Below are positions 31,343 to 39,396 of a stretch of DNA of 48,528 bases, in pieces. The DNA is from Streptomyces viridiviolaceus (GTDB lineage: Bacteria > Actinomycetota > Actinomycetes > Streptomycetales > Streptomycetaceae), in assembly GCF_014650995.1 (NCBI RefSeq), contig NZ_BMWA01000043.1, positions 1 to 48,528 on the forward strand, written 5' to 3'. A model generated the notes under the pieces. It was given only the letters and a program-made list of their open reading frames with translations. It was not told the DNA's origin and made no database searches. Every line of letters starts with the position of its first letter. The stretch's first letter is position 1. The position numbers and the translations under genes were made by a program.

Positions 31343-32104
31343 TCAGCGGAAGTACTGTCCGCCGTTGATGTCGATGACGGTGCCGGTCACGTACGACGCG
31401 TGGTCGGACGCCAGCCACAGGGCCGCGCCGGCGACATCGCCGGGGACGCCGGCCCGACCCGCCGGTATCCCGGCGATGGTCTCGGCCTTGGAGTCCGCCG
31501 TGGTGAAGGTGTCGTGGAACGGGGTCGCCTCGATGAATCCGGGCGCGAGTGCGTTCACGGTGATGCCCTGCGGCGCCAGCTCCTTGGCCAGGGCGCGGGT
31601 GAAGCCGAACACCGCCGCCTTGGCGGTCGCATAGGCCAGCGCGCCCGGGTGCCCTCCGGTGTGACCCGCGAGCGAGGCGACATTGATGATGCGCCCGTGG
31701 TCGGCACGCAGATGGGCCAGCGCGTGGTGGCTAAACAGGAACGCGCTGTCGACGTTGACCGCCAGGATCCGCTGCCACAGCGCGAGGTCGAGCTGGTCGA
31801 GACGGGCCCGCTTAACCAGCCCGCCGACATTGTTCACCAGGATGTCGAGGTCGCCCAGTTGCGTGTGAACCTCACGTACCGCGCCCTTGACCTCGCTGTC
31901 CACCGTGGCGTCCAGCCCGAGGGCGAGCGCTGGCCGGCCGGAGGCCGCGGCCAGGGCCTCCAGCAGCTCGGGGGTCGGCGGGTGGCTGCGGTAGGTCACC
32001 GCCACCCGCGCGCCCGCGCGGGCCAGCTCCAGCGCGATGGCCGCTCCGATGCCGACGCCCCCGCCGGTGATCAGTGCGGTACGGCCGGTGAGAAGCTGTG
32101 TCAT
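31343..32104 (-). CDS. SDR family oxidoreductase
   Basis: Protein of 253 residues, classical SDR. Cofactor motif TGGGVGIG is at about 13-20, NNVGG follows at about 90, the catalytic Ser lies in INVASLAG, and YATAK supplies Tyr and Lys. The C-terminus (YVTGTVIDINGGQYF) is standard. GAGAGGA before ATG 32104 supports the start. Gluconate operons often contain an SDR that reduces 5-ketogluconate, and this would fit the adjacent kinase, but fatty acid or sugar alcohol reductases look alike. Substrate assignment is by context only. Confidence 0.88.
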   Translation of the reverse strand: MTQLLTGRTALITGGGVGIGAAIALELARAGARVAVTYRSHPPTPELLEALAAASGRPALALGLDATVDSEVKGAVREVHTQLGDLDILVNNVGGLVKRARLDQLDLALWQRILAVNVDSAFLFSHHALAHLRADHGRIINVASLAGHTGGHPGALAYATAKAAVFGFTRALAKELAPQGITVNALAPGFIEATPFHDTFTTADSKAETIAGIPAGRAGVPGDVAGAALWLASDHASYVTGTVIDINGGQYFR

Positions 32105-32188
32105 GTCGTCCTCTCGAGGATGGTCTTCATACGTGAGTCATGGGGCGCGGGAACGTGCCGGACGGTGTGCGCCCCCGACGGAGGCGGT

Positions 32189-33547
32189 TCAGGACTGTTG
32201 GGCTGCGCGAGCCGGCTCGACCGCGGCGTTGCCCTCGGGCCGGCGGTTGGCGTAGAGGTAGCCGACGATGCCGGTGACCGCGAGACAGCCGGCGAGGAAG
32301 GTGAGCGCAACCTGGTCGCTGCCCGTGGTGTCCTTGATGAGCCCCACGATGTACGGCGCCACGAACCCCCCGACGTTGCCCAGCGAGTTCACCAGGCCGA
32401 GCCCGGCCGCTGCCGCTGCCCCGGCGAACACGGCCGAGGGCATCGACAGGAACGGTGCGATGGCGGAGTAGATCCCGACGGCGGCAACGGTGAGCAGGAC
32501 CATGGCCAGTACGGGGCTGACGGGCAACAGATAGGCCGCGCCGAGCAGACCGGCCGCCGCCGTGATCAGGCTGATCACCGCGTGAAGCGCACGCCGCCCG
32601 GTCCGGTCGGCGTTCCGGCTCCAGAGATAGACGAAGGGGATCGCGACAGCGTAAGGAATCATCACCAGAAAGCCGAGCGTCGTGCTGTCGAAGCGACCGA
32701 GGTTCCCGATGATCGTGGGCAGCCACAGCCCCAGGCCGTAGATGCCGCAGACCATGCCGAAATTCAGCCCGCCGTAGATCCACGCGCGCCTGTCCTTCAG
32801 ACCGGCGAGGAACGGCTGCCCACCGTGCACGCCTTTCGCTGCGAGCTCGGCATCCATCGTCTCGACGAGCCACTCACGTTCTTCGGGCTCCAGCCAGGAA
32901 GCCTGGGAGGGGCGGTCAGTGAGGAGCCGGGGAACAAGAACGCCCATGATGACGGCGGGCAGGCCCTCGAGGACGTACATCCACTGCCATCCCTGCAGCC
33001 CCAGCGCCCCGTCGAGGTTGAGCAGCAGGCCCGACAGCGGTGAGCCGAGGGCGTTCGCGACGGGCTGGGCCATCACGAACAGCCCCAGCACGGCCACGCG
33101 CTGCGCGGTGGGGAACCACAGAGTGAAGTAGAAGAGCACGGCGGGGAAGAAGCCGGCCTCGGCCACACCGAGCAGGAACCTGATGGCGTAGAAGGACTTC
33201 TCGCCCTGTACCAGCGCCATGGCGCAGGCCATCACACCCCACGTCAGCAGGATCCGGGCGATCCAGCGGCGAGCCCCGAAGCGGTACATCGCCGCGTTGC
33301 TCGGGACTTCGAAAAGCACGTAGCCGATGAAGAAGATGCCGGCTCCCAGGCCGTAGACGGCATCGGAGAAGCCCAGGTCCGCGGCCATGGCGGACTTGGC
33401 GAAGCCCACGTTGTTCCGGTCCAGGTAAGCGATCAGGTACAGCAGCGCGATCAACGGCACCAGCCGCCTCTTCACCTTGGCCATGGTTCTTGTCGCCAAG
33501 TCGTCTACCGGGACCGGCTGACCCCGGTTCTGCATGGACTGGGACAC
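32189..33547 (-). CDS. MFS transporter, anion:cation symporter family
   Basis: Protein of 452 residues from GTG 33547, with GGAGG 7 nt upstream. Twelve hydrophobic segments can be traced. The first loop YLDRNNVGFAKSAMAADLG is characteristic of the ACS family (hexuronate, galactonate, tartrate and phthalate carriers). RFLLGVAEAGFFPAVLFYF is the typical motif near helix 4-5. It should import an organic acid, most likely an aldonate given the downstream gluconokinase and 6-phosphogluconate dehydrogenase. It is the first gene of the operon and reads away from the divergent iclR gene, with a palindrome in its upstream region. Confidence 0.9.
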   Translation of the reverse strand: MSQSMQNRGQPVPVDDLATRTMAKVKRRLVPLIALLYLIAYLDRNNVGFAKSAMAADLGFSDAVYGLGAGIFFIGYVLFEVPSNAAMYRFGARRWIARILLTWGVMACAMALVQGEKSFYAIRFLLGVAEAGFFPAVLFYFTLWFPTAQRVAVLGLFVMAQPVANALGSPLSGLLLNLDGALGLQGWQWMYVLEGLPAVIMGVLVPRLLTDRPSQASWLEPEEREWLVETMDAELAAKGVHGGQPFLAGLKDRRAWIYGGLNFGMVCGIYGLGLWLPTIIGNLGRFDSTTLGFLVMIPYAVAIPFVYLWSRNADRTGRRALHAVISLITAAAGLLGAAYLLPVSPVLAMVLLTVAAVGIYSAIAPFLSMPSAVFAGAAAAAGLGLVNSLGNVGGFVAPYIVGLIKDTTGSDQVALTFLAGCLAVTGIVGYLYANRRPEGNAAVEPARAAQQS

Positions 33548-33605
33548 GGAGAACCTCCAGTTACAGCCCGGTTACGGGCACCACGGTTGAGTGAAGCGAA
33601 GGTAA

Positions 33606-33826
33606 CTATGGATGCACAGGGTGTGCAATAGATGCACCAAAGAAAACGTTCGAACTCATGGTTCGGTCCGCCGTCGCCAAGGCGGCCAGGGTGAACCAGA
33701 CGGTCTTCCCCTCCTGGGTGTGGGTCACGCCGTACCCGTCACTCAGCATCTCGACGAGCTGCAGGCCGCGGCCGGACTCGGCATCCGGTCCCGGTGCCCG
33801 TGGCACGACGCTGTCGCCGGGGGTCA
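33606..33826 (-). pseudogene. remnant of RsbW-like ATP-binding protein
   Basis: The minus strand encodes a typical C-terminal end of the small serine kinase/anti-sigma ATPases of Streptomyces: PGPDAESGRGLQLVEMLSDG followed by EGKTVWFTL. The N-terminal half with the N-box is absent and the upstream frame is unrelated. The piece fills the space between the MFS and iclR genes, so its sequence may now serve mainly as promoter DNA. It may mark the place where the metabolic cassette was joined. Confidence 0.55.
33612..33627. promoter_or_regulatory. palindrome upstream of MFS gene, probable IclR site
   Basis: TGCACA-GGG-TGTGCA (33613-33627) lies 65 nt before the MFS start. The 11-mer ATGCACAGGGT at its left edge recurs exactly at 33861-33871, 25 nt before the iclR start. 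The shared sequence suggests one regulator acts on both divergent promoters. Confidence 0.5.
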
Positions 33827-33860
33827 AGGCTGTGCAGAGACTGCAGGTAGTGTTTGCTAT

Positions 33861-33871
33861 ATGCACAGGGT
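33861..33871. promoter_or_regulatory. second copy of ATGCACAGGGT before iclR
   Basis: Exact repeat of the 11-mer at 33612-33622, placed 25 nt upstream of ATG 33896. Probable autoregulatory half-site of the IclR protein. Confidence 0.4.
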
Positions 33872-33895
33872 CGGCGAACGCAGGGGGTTGCTCTG

Positions 33896-34678
33896 ATGGC
33901 ACAGACGGTTCAGCGGGCGATCGACATCCTAGAGTTCTGCAGTGTGCGGCCCCGCCGGTTGCGTGAAATCGCAGACATGTGCGGCGTCCACCGCACCACC
34001 GCACTGCGTCTGATCCACACCCTGGAGACCAGCGGGTTCGTCCGCCGGGACGAACGCGGCCTGTACGGCGTCGGCTTCCGGCTCGCAGCCCTCGCCGACT
34101 CCGCCCTCAGACAGTTCGATCTGCGGCGGCTGGTCCATCCCCACATCGTCGAACTCAGTGAACGCGTCGGACAGACGGTGCAGTTCGCCGTTCCACAGGG
34201 TGATCGCATCATCTACATCGACAAGGTCGAACCGCCCAGCTCTATCCGGCTGGACACCCGCATCGGCGGCGACGTGGTCGTCCAGACCGCAGGAGTGAGC
34301 AAGGCGATCCTCGCCTTCATCGACGACGAGAGCCGCGACGCGATCCTTTCGAAGGCCGAGTTCCGCCGCTACACCGACACCACCCTCACCAGCCGGGAAG
34401 ACTTCGAGGCCCGGCTCGAGGAGGTGCGCACCAACGGCTGGTCCTACGACGACGGTGAATACGAAAAGATCTCCAACTGCGTGGCGGCGCCCGTCCACGA
34501 CTACGCCGGCAACGTGGCTGGAGCCATCTCCATCACCGCGCTCAGCACCCAACTCGATATCGAGGCCCTCAAGGGCCTGCTCCCCGAGCTGCTGAAGACC
34601 ACCACCGCGGTGTCGCACAGCCTGGGCTACACCAACGCCTCCCAGGCCACCCCGCAGGACGCCGCACAGGCTCCCTGA
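33896..34678 (+). CDS. IclR family transcriptional regulator
   Basis: Protein of 260 residues from ATG 33896. Residues 1-60 are the winged helix: VQRAIDILEFCSVRPRRLRE, MCGVHRTTALRLIHTLETSG. The effector domain follows with IVELSERVGQTVQFAVPQGD, YIDKVEPPSSIRLDTRIG, and the closing DYAGNVAGAISITA pattern of the family. IclR proteins bind a small acid or sugar derivative and control the divergent catabolic operon. Here the divergent operon is MFS-SDR-RbsD-gnd-gntK, and repeated 11-mers in both upstream regions support that link. Confidence 0.92.
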   Translation: MAQTVQRAIDILEFCSVRPRRLREIADMCGVHRTTALRLIHTLETSGFVRRDERGLYGVGFRLAALADSALRQFDLRRLVHPHIVELSERVGQTVQFAVPQGDRIIYIDKVEPPSSIRLDTRIGGDVVVQTAGVSKAILAFIDDESRDAILSKAEFRRYTDTTLTSREDFEARLEEVRTNGWSYDDGEYEKISNCVAAPVHDYAGNVAGAISITALSTQLDIEALKGLLPELLKTTTAVSHSLGYTNASQATPQDAAQAP

Positions 34679-34779
34679 CCTGACGTCCGCAGCCGCTGCG
34701 GGGGACGGCCGAAGCGTGCGAGTCCGACACCCTCCCCGGCGGCAGCACACGACGCGCTGGCAGGCCGGGTCGCAGGGCA

Positions 34780-36048
34780 CTAGGAGCGAAGTCCCACGTC
34801 GGCGGCGAGTGAGGCGGCGGCCGCGCGCGAGGTGACACCGAGCTTGCGGTAGACCTGACTCGTGTGGAACTTGACGGTGTTCTCGCTGATTCCGAGTTCC
34901 GTGGCGATCTGGCGGTTGCGGCGGCCGTCGGCGAGCAGGCGCAGCACTTCGACCTCTCTAGGAGCGAGATTCCACGACTGCACTGCCTGATCCGATGTGT
35001 CGGGCGGGTCCAGCGGAAGGCGTACGTCGATTTCAGAGCCCCAGCTCTCGACGCCGTTGACGGTCAGGTGTCCGCCCAGTGCAGCCGCGCGGGCTGAGAG
35101 TTGCCGCAGGGCCGGCAGGCCGCGGCTGAGGTGCCCAGGACCATCATCGCGGATGGAGACGAGCAGGTTGGTCCCGTCGCAGTTCCACTGGATCCGGATG
35201 CGGGTGACGTCGTCCTGGTCTCCCATGAGGAGCGCGGAAGCGCGGACGATAGCCCTGGCCGCGTGTGCGACTTCCCCGGGAAGAGCCCGGCCGTCCGCAG
35301 GAGGCTCGACGAACTGAACTCCGAGGGTTCCGTAGCGGCTGAGGGGGCGCAGATCGTTCTTCAGCTGTTCGAACGCCTGCGACACCGCCTCCTCGGCCAG
35401 GGAGACGACGAGGTCGCTCCCGGTCTTGGTTCTCACCACGGCGCTGGTAGCCATGTCGGTCGCCAGGGCTCTGGCCCTTTTGTCGTCCAGTTCGCGGCTG
35501 CGGAGGGCGGCGAGCAGCGACTCGAGATCTGTCACGTGCCGGTCGGTCAGCTCTGCCGTGACCTGGAGCCGCTCGCTCGACACGGCACGTGATTCCCGCA
35601 GGTAGTCGGGGCGGGCTTCGGACACCTGCTGGCGGATACGCGTCGCTGCAATCTTCCAGACCGCCCGGACATAGGTTTCCGCGTCAGCTCGCGCCGGTTC
35701 CTGCGGATCACACAGGACGAGGATGGCCCCGGTGTCCGCGCCATACACGAGGACAGGATGCTCGACGCCCGCGATGACCGCTCTGCTGGGCCGCTGCCCG
35801 TCGGCCACCTGACGGCGTACCGCATCCAGTTCCGAGATCGTGATCCGCTGGGTGATCGCCGGGTCGCCGGCCTTCTTCTGGGGCCGCCCGGTGCACAGTT
35901 CCGTGAAGATGGCGAGCGCTCGGTGGGGCAGCACCTCATCGATCACGGCATGCAGCCGCGCTGCCACCTGCAGGAGTGGAGCGGTCGCCACATCCCCTAC
36001 GCGCTCAGCGACGAGAGCTGCGACGGACCCGGACGGAAGGGAAGTCAT
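34780..36048 (-). CDS. GAF/HATPase-LuxR hybrid regulator
   Basis: Protein of 422 residues. The N-terminal 150 residues look like a GAF-type sensor (VLVYGADTGAILVLCDPQEP). Residues about 150-340 resemble a histidine kinase of the NarX type, with an ATP-binding box DDGPG and GGHLTVNG. In the segment ERLQVTAELTDRHVTDLE, however, the place of the phospho-accepting His is taken by Thr. The C-terminus is a LuxR helix-turn-helix: LAPREVEVLRLLADGRRNRQ, ISENTVKFHTSQVYRKLGV. It is thus a one-piece sensor and DNA-binding protein, possibly ligand- or ATP-controlled without phosphotransfer. It is divergent from hxlB, 96 nt away, and probably controls it. Confidence 0.85.
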   Translation of the reverse strand: MTSLPSGSVAALVAERVGDVATAPLLQVAARLHAVIDEVLPHRALAIFTELCTGRPQKKAGDPAITQRITISELDAVRRQVADGQRPSRAVIAGVEHPVLVYGADTGAILVLCDPQEPARADAETYVRAVWKIAATRIRQQVSEARPDYLRESRAVSSERLQVTAELTDRHVTDLESLLAALRSRELDDKRARALATDMATSAVVRTKTGSDLVVSLAEEAVSQAFEQLKNDLRPLSRYGTLGVQFVEPPADGRALPGEVAHAARAIVRASALLMGDQDDVTRIRIQWNCDGTNLLVSIRDDGPGHLSRGLPALRQLSARAAALGGHLTVNGVESWGSEIDVRLPLDPPDTSDQAVQSWNLAPREVEVLRLLADGRRNRQIATELGISENTVKFHTSQVYRKLGVTSRAAAASLAADVGLRS

Positions 36049-36144
36049 GGTGCCAGGGTACGTCGACTCGACCTACCTAAACGGGTAGGGCAAATGCCCT
36101 GAAAGTTTGATGCCTGCCACCTGAACAGGCGGCACGCTGGAGGC

Positions 36145-36738
36145 ATGTCAGCTTCCGTTTCTGAATCTTCCGCCACCGTTCGTCACGGGTGGCGGGAGAG
36201 CACAGCCGTCATCCTCTCCGAGGTAGCCGAGGCCCTCGCCGCGGTCGACGCGCATGAGATGGATCTGCTGTTGTCCGAGCTCGACAGCCCCGCCCGGGTG
36301 TTCGTGTTCGGGCAGGGCAGGTCGGGTATCGCGCTGCGTTCGTTCGCCATGCGGCTCATGCACCTGGGGGCCGAGGTGCACGTGATCGGGGAGACCACCA
36401 CGCCGGCCATCCGGGCGGGCGACGTACTGATCGTGGCCTCCGGCTCAGGGAGCACCCCGTCCGTGGTTGCTGCGGCGCGGACCGCCCTCACAGTCGGAGC
36501 CCGTGTCGTTGCGGTCACAGCCGTCCACGACTCGCCTCTGGCCGAAGCTGCCTCGGTCGTGGTCCACGTACCTGCCGCGGCAAAGAGGGACCACTCATTG
36601 CGGGCCTCGGTGCAATACGCCGGGAGCCTTTTCGAACAGGCCGTCTCGCTCCTGGCAGACGCGGCCTTCCACACCCTGTGGCTGCGAAGCGGGGCCACGG
36701 CCGAAGACCTCTGGGACCGGCACGCGAACCTCGAGTGA
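36145..36738 (+). CDS. hxlB: 6-phospho-3-hexuloisomerase
   Basis: Protein of 197 residues with a SIS fold: VFVFGQGRSGIALRSFAMRL, HVIGETTTPAIRAGDVLIVA, SGSGSTPSVVAAARTA, and a C-terminal Glu/His-containing helix. This is the pattern of PHI, which interconverts hexulose 6-phosphate and fructose 6-phosphate. GGAGG lies only one base from ATG 36145, closer than ideal, so the start may be slightly downstream or the message nearly leaderless. HxlA is encoded 26 nt downstream. The two enzymes form the core of the ribulose monophosphate pathway, rare in Streptomyces. The upstream 96 nt contain short inverted repeats (CTACC/GGTAG). Confidence 0.9.
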   Translation: MSASVSESSATVRHGWRESTAVILSEVAEALAAVDAHEMDLLLSELDSPARVFVFGQGRSGIALRSFAMRLMHLGAEVHVIGETTTPAIRAGDVLIVASGSGSTPSVVAAARTALTVGARVVAVTAVHDSPLAEAASVVVHVPAAAKRDHSLRASVQYAGSLFEQAVSLLADAAFHTLWLRSGATAEDLWDRHANLE

Positions 36739-36764
36739 CCGGCCCATAGATAAGGAACATACAC

Positions 36765-37388
36765 ATGAAACTGCAAGTAGCCATCGATCTGCTCGACACC
36801 GAGGCCGCTGTTCAGCTGGCCGGCAAGGTTGCCCCGTACGTCGACATCATCGAGCTGGGTACTCCGCTCATCAAGAGTGAGGGCCTCGCCGTGATCCGGG
36901 CGATGAAGGCGGCACACCCCGACAAGACGGTGTTCGCGGACCTGAAGACCGCCGATACCGGCGCCCTGGAAGCGCAGATCGCCTTCGACGCGGGGGCAGA
37001 CATCGTCACGGTACTCGGAACCGCCGACGACTCCACGATCAGCGGGGCCGTCGACGCAGCGAAGGCGGCCGGCAAGGCTGTCGTCGTCGACCTCATCGGC
37101 GTGCGGGACAAGGCAACACGTGCCCGAGAGGCCCACGCGCTGGGCGCCCGGTTCATCGAATTCCACGCTGGTCTCGACGAGCAGGCCCAGCCGGGCTTCA
37201 GTCTCGACACGCTGCTGGAGGCGGGCGCACGCTCCGGCGTGCCCTTCTCCGTCGCCGGAGGAGTGAATACCGCTAGCATCGGCGCCGTCCAGGCGGCCGG
37301 GGCCGAAGTCGCGGTGGCCGGGAGCTCGATCTACGGCGCAGATGATCCGGCAGCAGCCGCCCAGGCCCTGCGCTCCGCCATTCGCTAG
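36765..37388 (+). CDS. hxlA: 3-hexulose-6-phosphate synthase
   Basis: Protein of 207 residues, full length for HPS. It has the orotidine-decarboxylase-superfamily barrel motifs: LQVAIDLLD, DIIELGTPLIKSEGL, VFADLKTADTG with the catalytic Asp-x-Lys-x-x-Asp, ADIVTVLG, and FSVAGGVNTA with VAGSSIYGADD for phosphate binding. It joins formaldehyde to ribulose 5-phosphate, or releases formaldehyde in reverse. AAGGA precedes ATG 36765. With HxlB and the nearby Gnd it could run a dissimilatory formaldehyde cycle or supply pentose phosphates from fructose 6-phosphate. Confidence 0.93.
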   Translation: MKLQVAIDLLDTEAAVQLAGKVAPYVDIIELGTPLIKSEGLAVIRAMKAAHPDKTVFADLKTADTGALEAQIAFDAGADIVTVLGTADDSTISGAVDAAKAAGKAVVVDLIGVRDKATRAREAHALGARFIEFHAGLDEQAQPGFSLDTLLEAGARSGVPFSVAGGVNTASIGAVQAAGAEVAVAGSSIYGADDPAAAAQALRSAIR

Positions 37389-37454
37389 CCGCTGAGACGG
37401 CTCCACACGTGGGCCTGTCCGCCCCTGGCCGCTCGGCGCTATCAGGTGACGTCT

Positions 37455-37864
37455 TCACGCGTGGTGCGCGGGTCCCGGCCAGTGCGCCAGGCCGTCGACC
37501 GGCGGCGCCCGGCGGACGGCCTCCTGCGGCGAGTCATAGAAGTCGTATGCATCACGCAGGCCGCTGACCGCGAAGACGTGGAGTATCCGGTGTGTGGGGC
37601 AGGTGATCCGCAGCGAGCCCTCGTGTTCCCGGATGCGCTTGGTGATCGCCACCACGGCGCCCAGGCCCGCCGAGTCGAGGAAGGGAACGGGCACAGGTCG
37701 AGGACGAAGTGGCGGTGCCCCTCGCCGAGCAGTCGGCTGACTGCTTGGCGGATCGCGGCATGGGTGTGGATGTCCACCTCGCCGTCGATCTCGACGACGG
37801 TCCAGTCGTTGGCAAGGTCGCAGCTGACGGCGATCTGGTCGGTTCGGGCGATGGTCCAGCCCAT
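37455..37864 (-). pseudogene. STAS anti-sigma antagonist, frameshifted
   Basis: ATG 37864, behind GAGGAGGG, opens a STAS domain: WTVVEIDGEVDIHTHAAIRQ and HRHFVLDLCP. Near 37697 one base appears to be lost; the other frame carries VPFLDSAGLGAVVAITKRI, including the Ser of the conserved DSAGLG phosphorylation site, and ends at 37455. Restoring the base would give DLCPVPFLDS and about 136 residues. This is either a real knockout of an SpoIIAA-like antagonist or a sequencing error. No partner kinase is adjacent; an RsbW-like remnant lies 4 kb away. Confidence 0.7.
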
Positions 37865-38186
37865 AGCCCATCCCTCCTCGCGGCTCTGGATGCGAACCGG
37901 GCCCCCAGCGACGCGTTGCACGCCTGCCGATGGGTGGTGAGTGCAGATGCCGCCTGCCTCCATCCAAGGCGCTCGTCGGCTGAGCGCAAGCCGGACAGGA
38001 CGTCGGCACTACGGTGCAGCGGTGCCCGCCCCGTGAACCCCATGATCTTCGGTGCGTCCGGGGTGTCGTGCCGGGGCGGGCGTCGCCAGGAGCTCCGCCT
38101 GGCCCCCGGCCCCGCGCGGCCGCTGGGCCGGGCCGGCGCCCTGGCCCCCTGCTGGTGCGCGCAGGGGCGCAGGCTGATGGGGTGGA
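37865..38186. other. gap without recognisable gene
   Basis: GC-rich sequence between the STAS pseudogene start and the ligase fragment. I see no gene, strong hairpin or repeat in it; it should hold the STAS promoter. Confidence 0.3.
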
Positions 38187-38450
38187 GTGGCCGTAGACGT
38201 CGCCCTGGCCCGCCCGGTGACGCAGCTTCCGACGGGACCATGGGCCTATGAGATCAAGGTCGATGGCCACCGGACCGTGCTGTGGCGGACCGAGGACAGT
38301 GTCCGGCTGCAGTCGCGTACCAGCCGCGACGTCACCGCGCTCTGGACGGACCTGGCCGTGGCCGCCATGCGTCTGCCGCCTGGCGTGATCCTGGACGGCG
38401 AGGCGGTGGTGTACCTCTCCAACGCCGACGGCAACACGCGGTGTCCGTGA
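38187..38450 (+). pseudogene. N-terminal fragment of ATP-dependent DNA ligase
   Basis: The reading opens GTG-like with VDVALARPVTQLPTGPWAYE and reaches the adenylation motif EIKVDGHR, where Lys would be the AMP-carrying residue. Motifs after DGEAVVY are missing and the frame ends at 38450, so only about 87 of more than 300 residues remain. It is typical of the LigC/LigD-like ligase genes of Streptomyces. Truncation removes motifs IIIa to V, so no activity is expected. Confidence 0.7.
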
Positions 38451-38572
38451 GCTCGGCGGGGTGGCGGGTGCCCAGCGGGCGGATCGTCTTGCTTGGACAG
38501 GTCGTCAGCTTTGCCCACTGGCACCGACGCTATCGCGTGCAGAGCCATCTCCCCCGCGCGTCGGCTGACCGG

Positions 38573-39385
38573 TCAGGTCTTTGAGGCGTAGGTCCTGGTC
38601 CGTGTCGCTGGGTTCCTGGGGTGGCGGGGTGCTGGGCGTGTGGGCAGGGCTGGCTCGGGAGTCGGGGAGGGGCGAGGGCTGCTTCTCCAGGGAAGGGTGG
38701 CGGTCAGAAGCCATCCGACCCTGTCGGCGAAGCGGGGTTCGGGCACGGGGATTTCGATGCTGGGGTTGCGGATGTAGTGGCGGGTGACGGTGTCGGCGAC
38801 GTAGTTGGTCAGGGCGTCGATGCGGTGGGGTCGGCGGCGCTGGCCGGGGGTGGAGAGCTGGGTGAGGATGCGCAGGACGGTGGAGAGGCTGGAGTCGAAG
38901 CTGATCTTGCGGGGTGGGCAGGTGCCGGAGACGGTGAGGGTCTCGGATTCGTGGGGGATGTCGGCGGGGGCTTGCCGGTGGTAGAAGGCGGCGGCGTGGT
39001 GTTCGCCGCGGGCGAGGTGGTGCAGGGCGAGGGTGTAGCAGGCGGGTGCGTGGCCGTCGCCGGCGGCGTACTGCCACCAGAAGCGGGCGCCGTCCTCGAT
39101 GCCGGCTAGGTGGAGGGTGCAGCCGAGGAGCCAGGCGCTGTGCAGGTCAGGGACCTGGTCGGTGAGGAAGGCGAGCGTGTCGGGGGTGACGGTGCCGGCG
39201 GCTGTTTCGCACAGGGTGTACAGGTGCCGGGCGGCGGCCTGATCGTTGCTGTCGGTGCCGGTGGGCGCAGCTGTGTCGGGCAGTTGAGCGGGGTAGGGGG
39301 TGTCTTCGTAGGGGATGGTGTCGTCGGGGACGTCGGGCTGCGGGTGGAGGCGGGCGCGGGCGAGGAGCTGGTCGATGGCAGTCAT
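38573..39385 (-). CDS. TPR/Sel1-like hypothetical protein
   Basis: Protein of 270 residues from ATG 39385, starting 11 nt after the regulator gene. The centre (LHSAWLLGCTLHLAGIEDGA, FWWQYAAGDGHAPACYTLAL, LARGEHHAAAFYHRQ) looks like two Sel1/TPR-like helical pairs. The C-terminus is Pro/Arg-rich and probably unstructured. Proteins of this kind are found after XRE/sigma-like regulators in Streptomyces; a partner or effector role is plausible, but the function is unknown. A short region 38451-38572 beyond its end holds nothing. Confidence 0.65.
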   Translation of the reverse strand: MTAIDQLLARARLHPQPDVPDDTIPYEDTPYPAQLPDTAAPTGTDSNDQAAARHLYTLCETAAGTVTPDTLAFLTDQVPDLHSAWLLGCTLHLAGIEDGARFWWQYAAGDGHAPACYTLALHHLARGEHHAAAFYHRQAPADIPHESETLTVSGTCPPRKISFDSSLSTVLRILTQLSTPGQRRRPHRIDALTNYVADTVTRHYIRNPSIEIPVPEPRFADRVGWLLTATLPWRSSPRPSPTPEPALPTRPAPRHPRNPATRTRTYASKT

Positions 39386-39396
39386 GGCGCGGGGGG

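Noticed and set aside
31259..33043. 594-residue plus-strand open frame across SDR and MFS genes
   Set aside because: Gly/Arg/Asp-rich shadow frame with no domain; the minus strand encodes well-formed SDR and MFS proteins.
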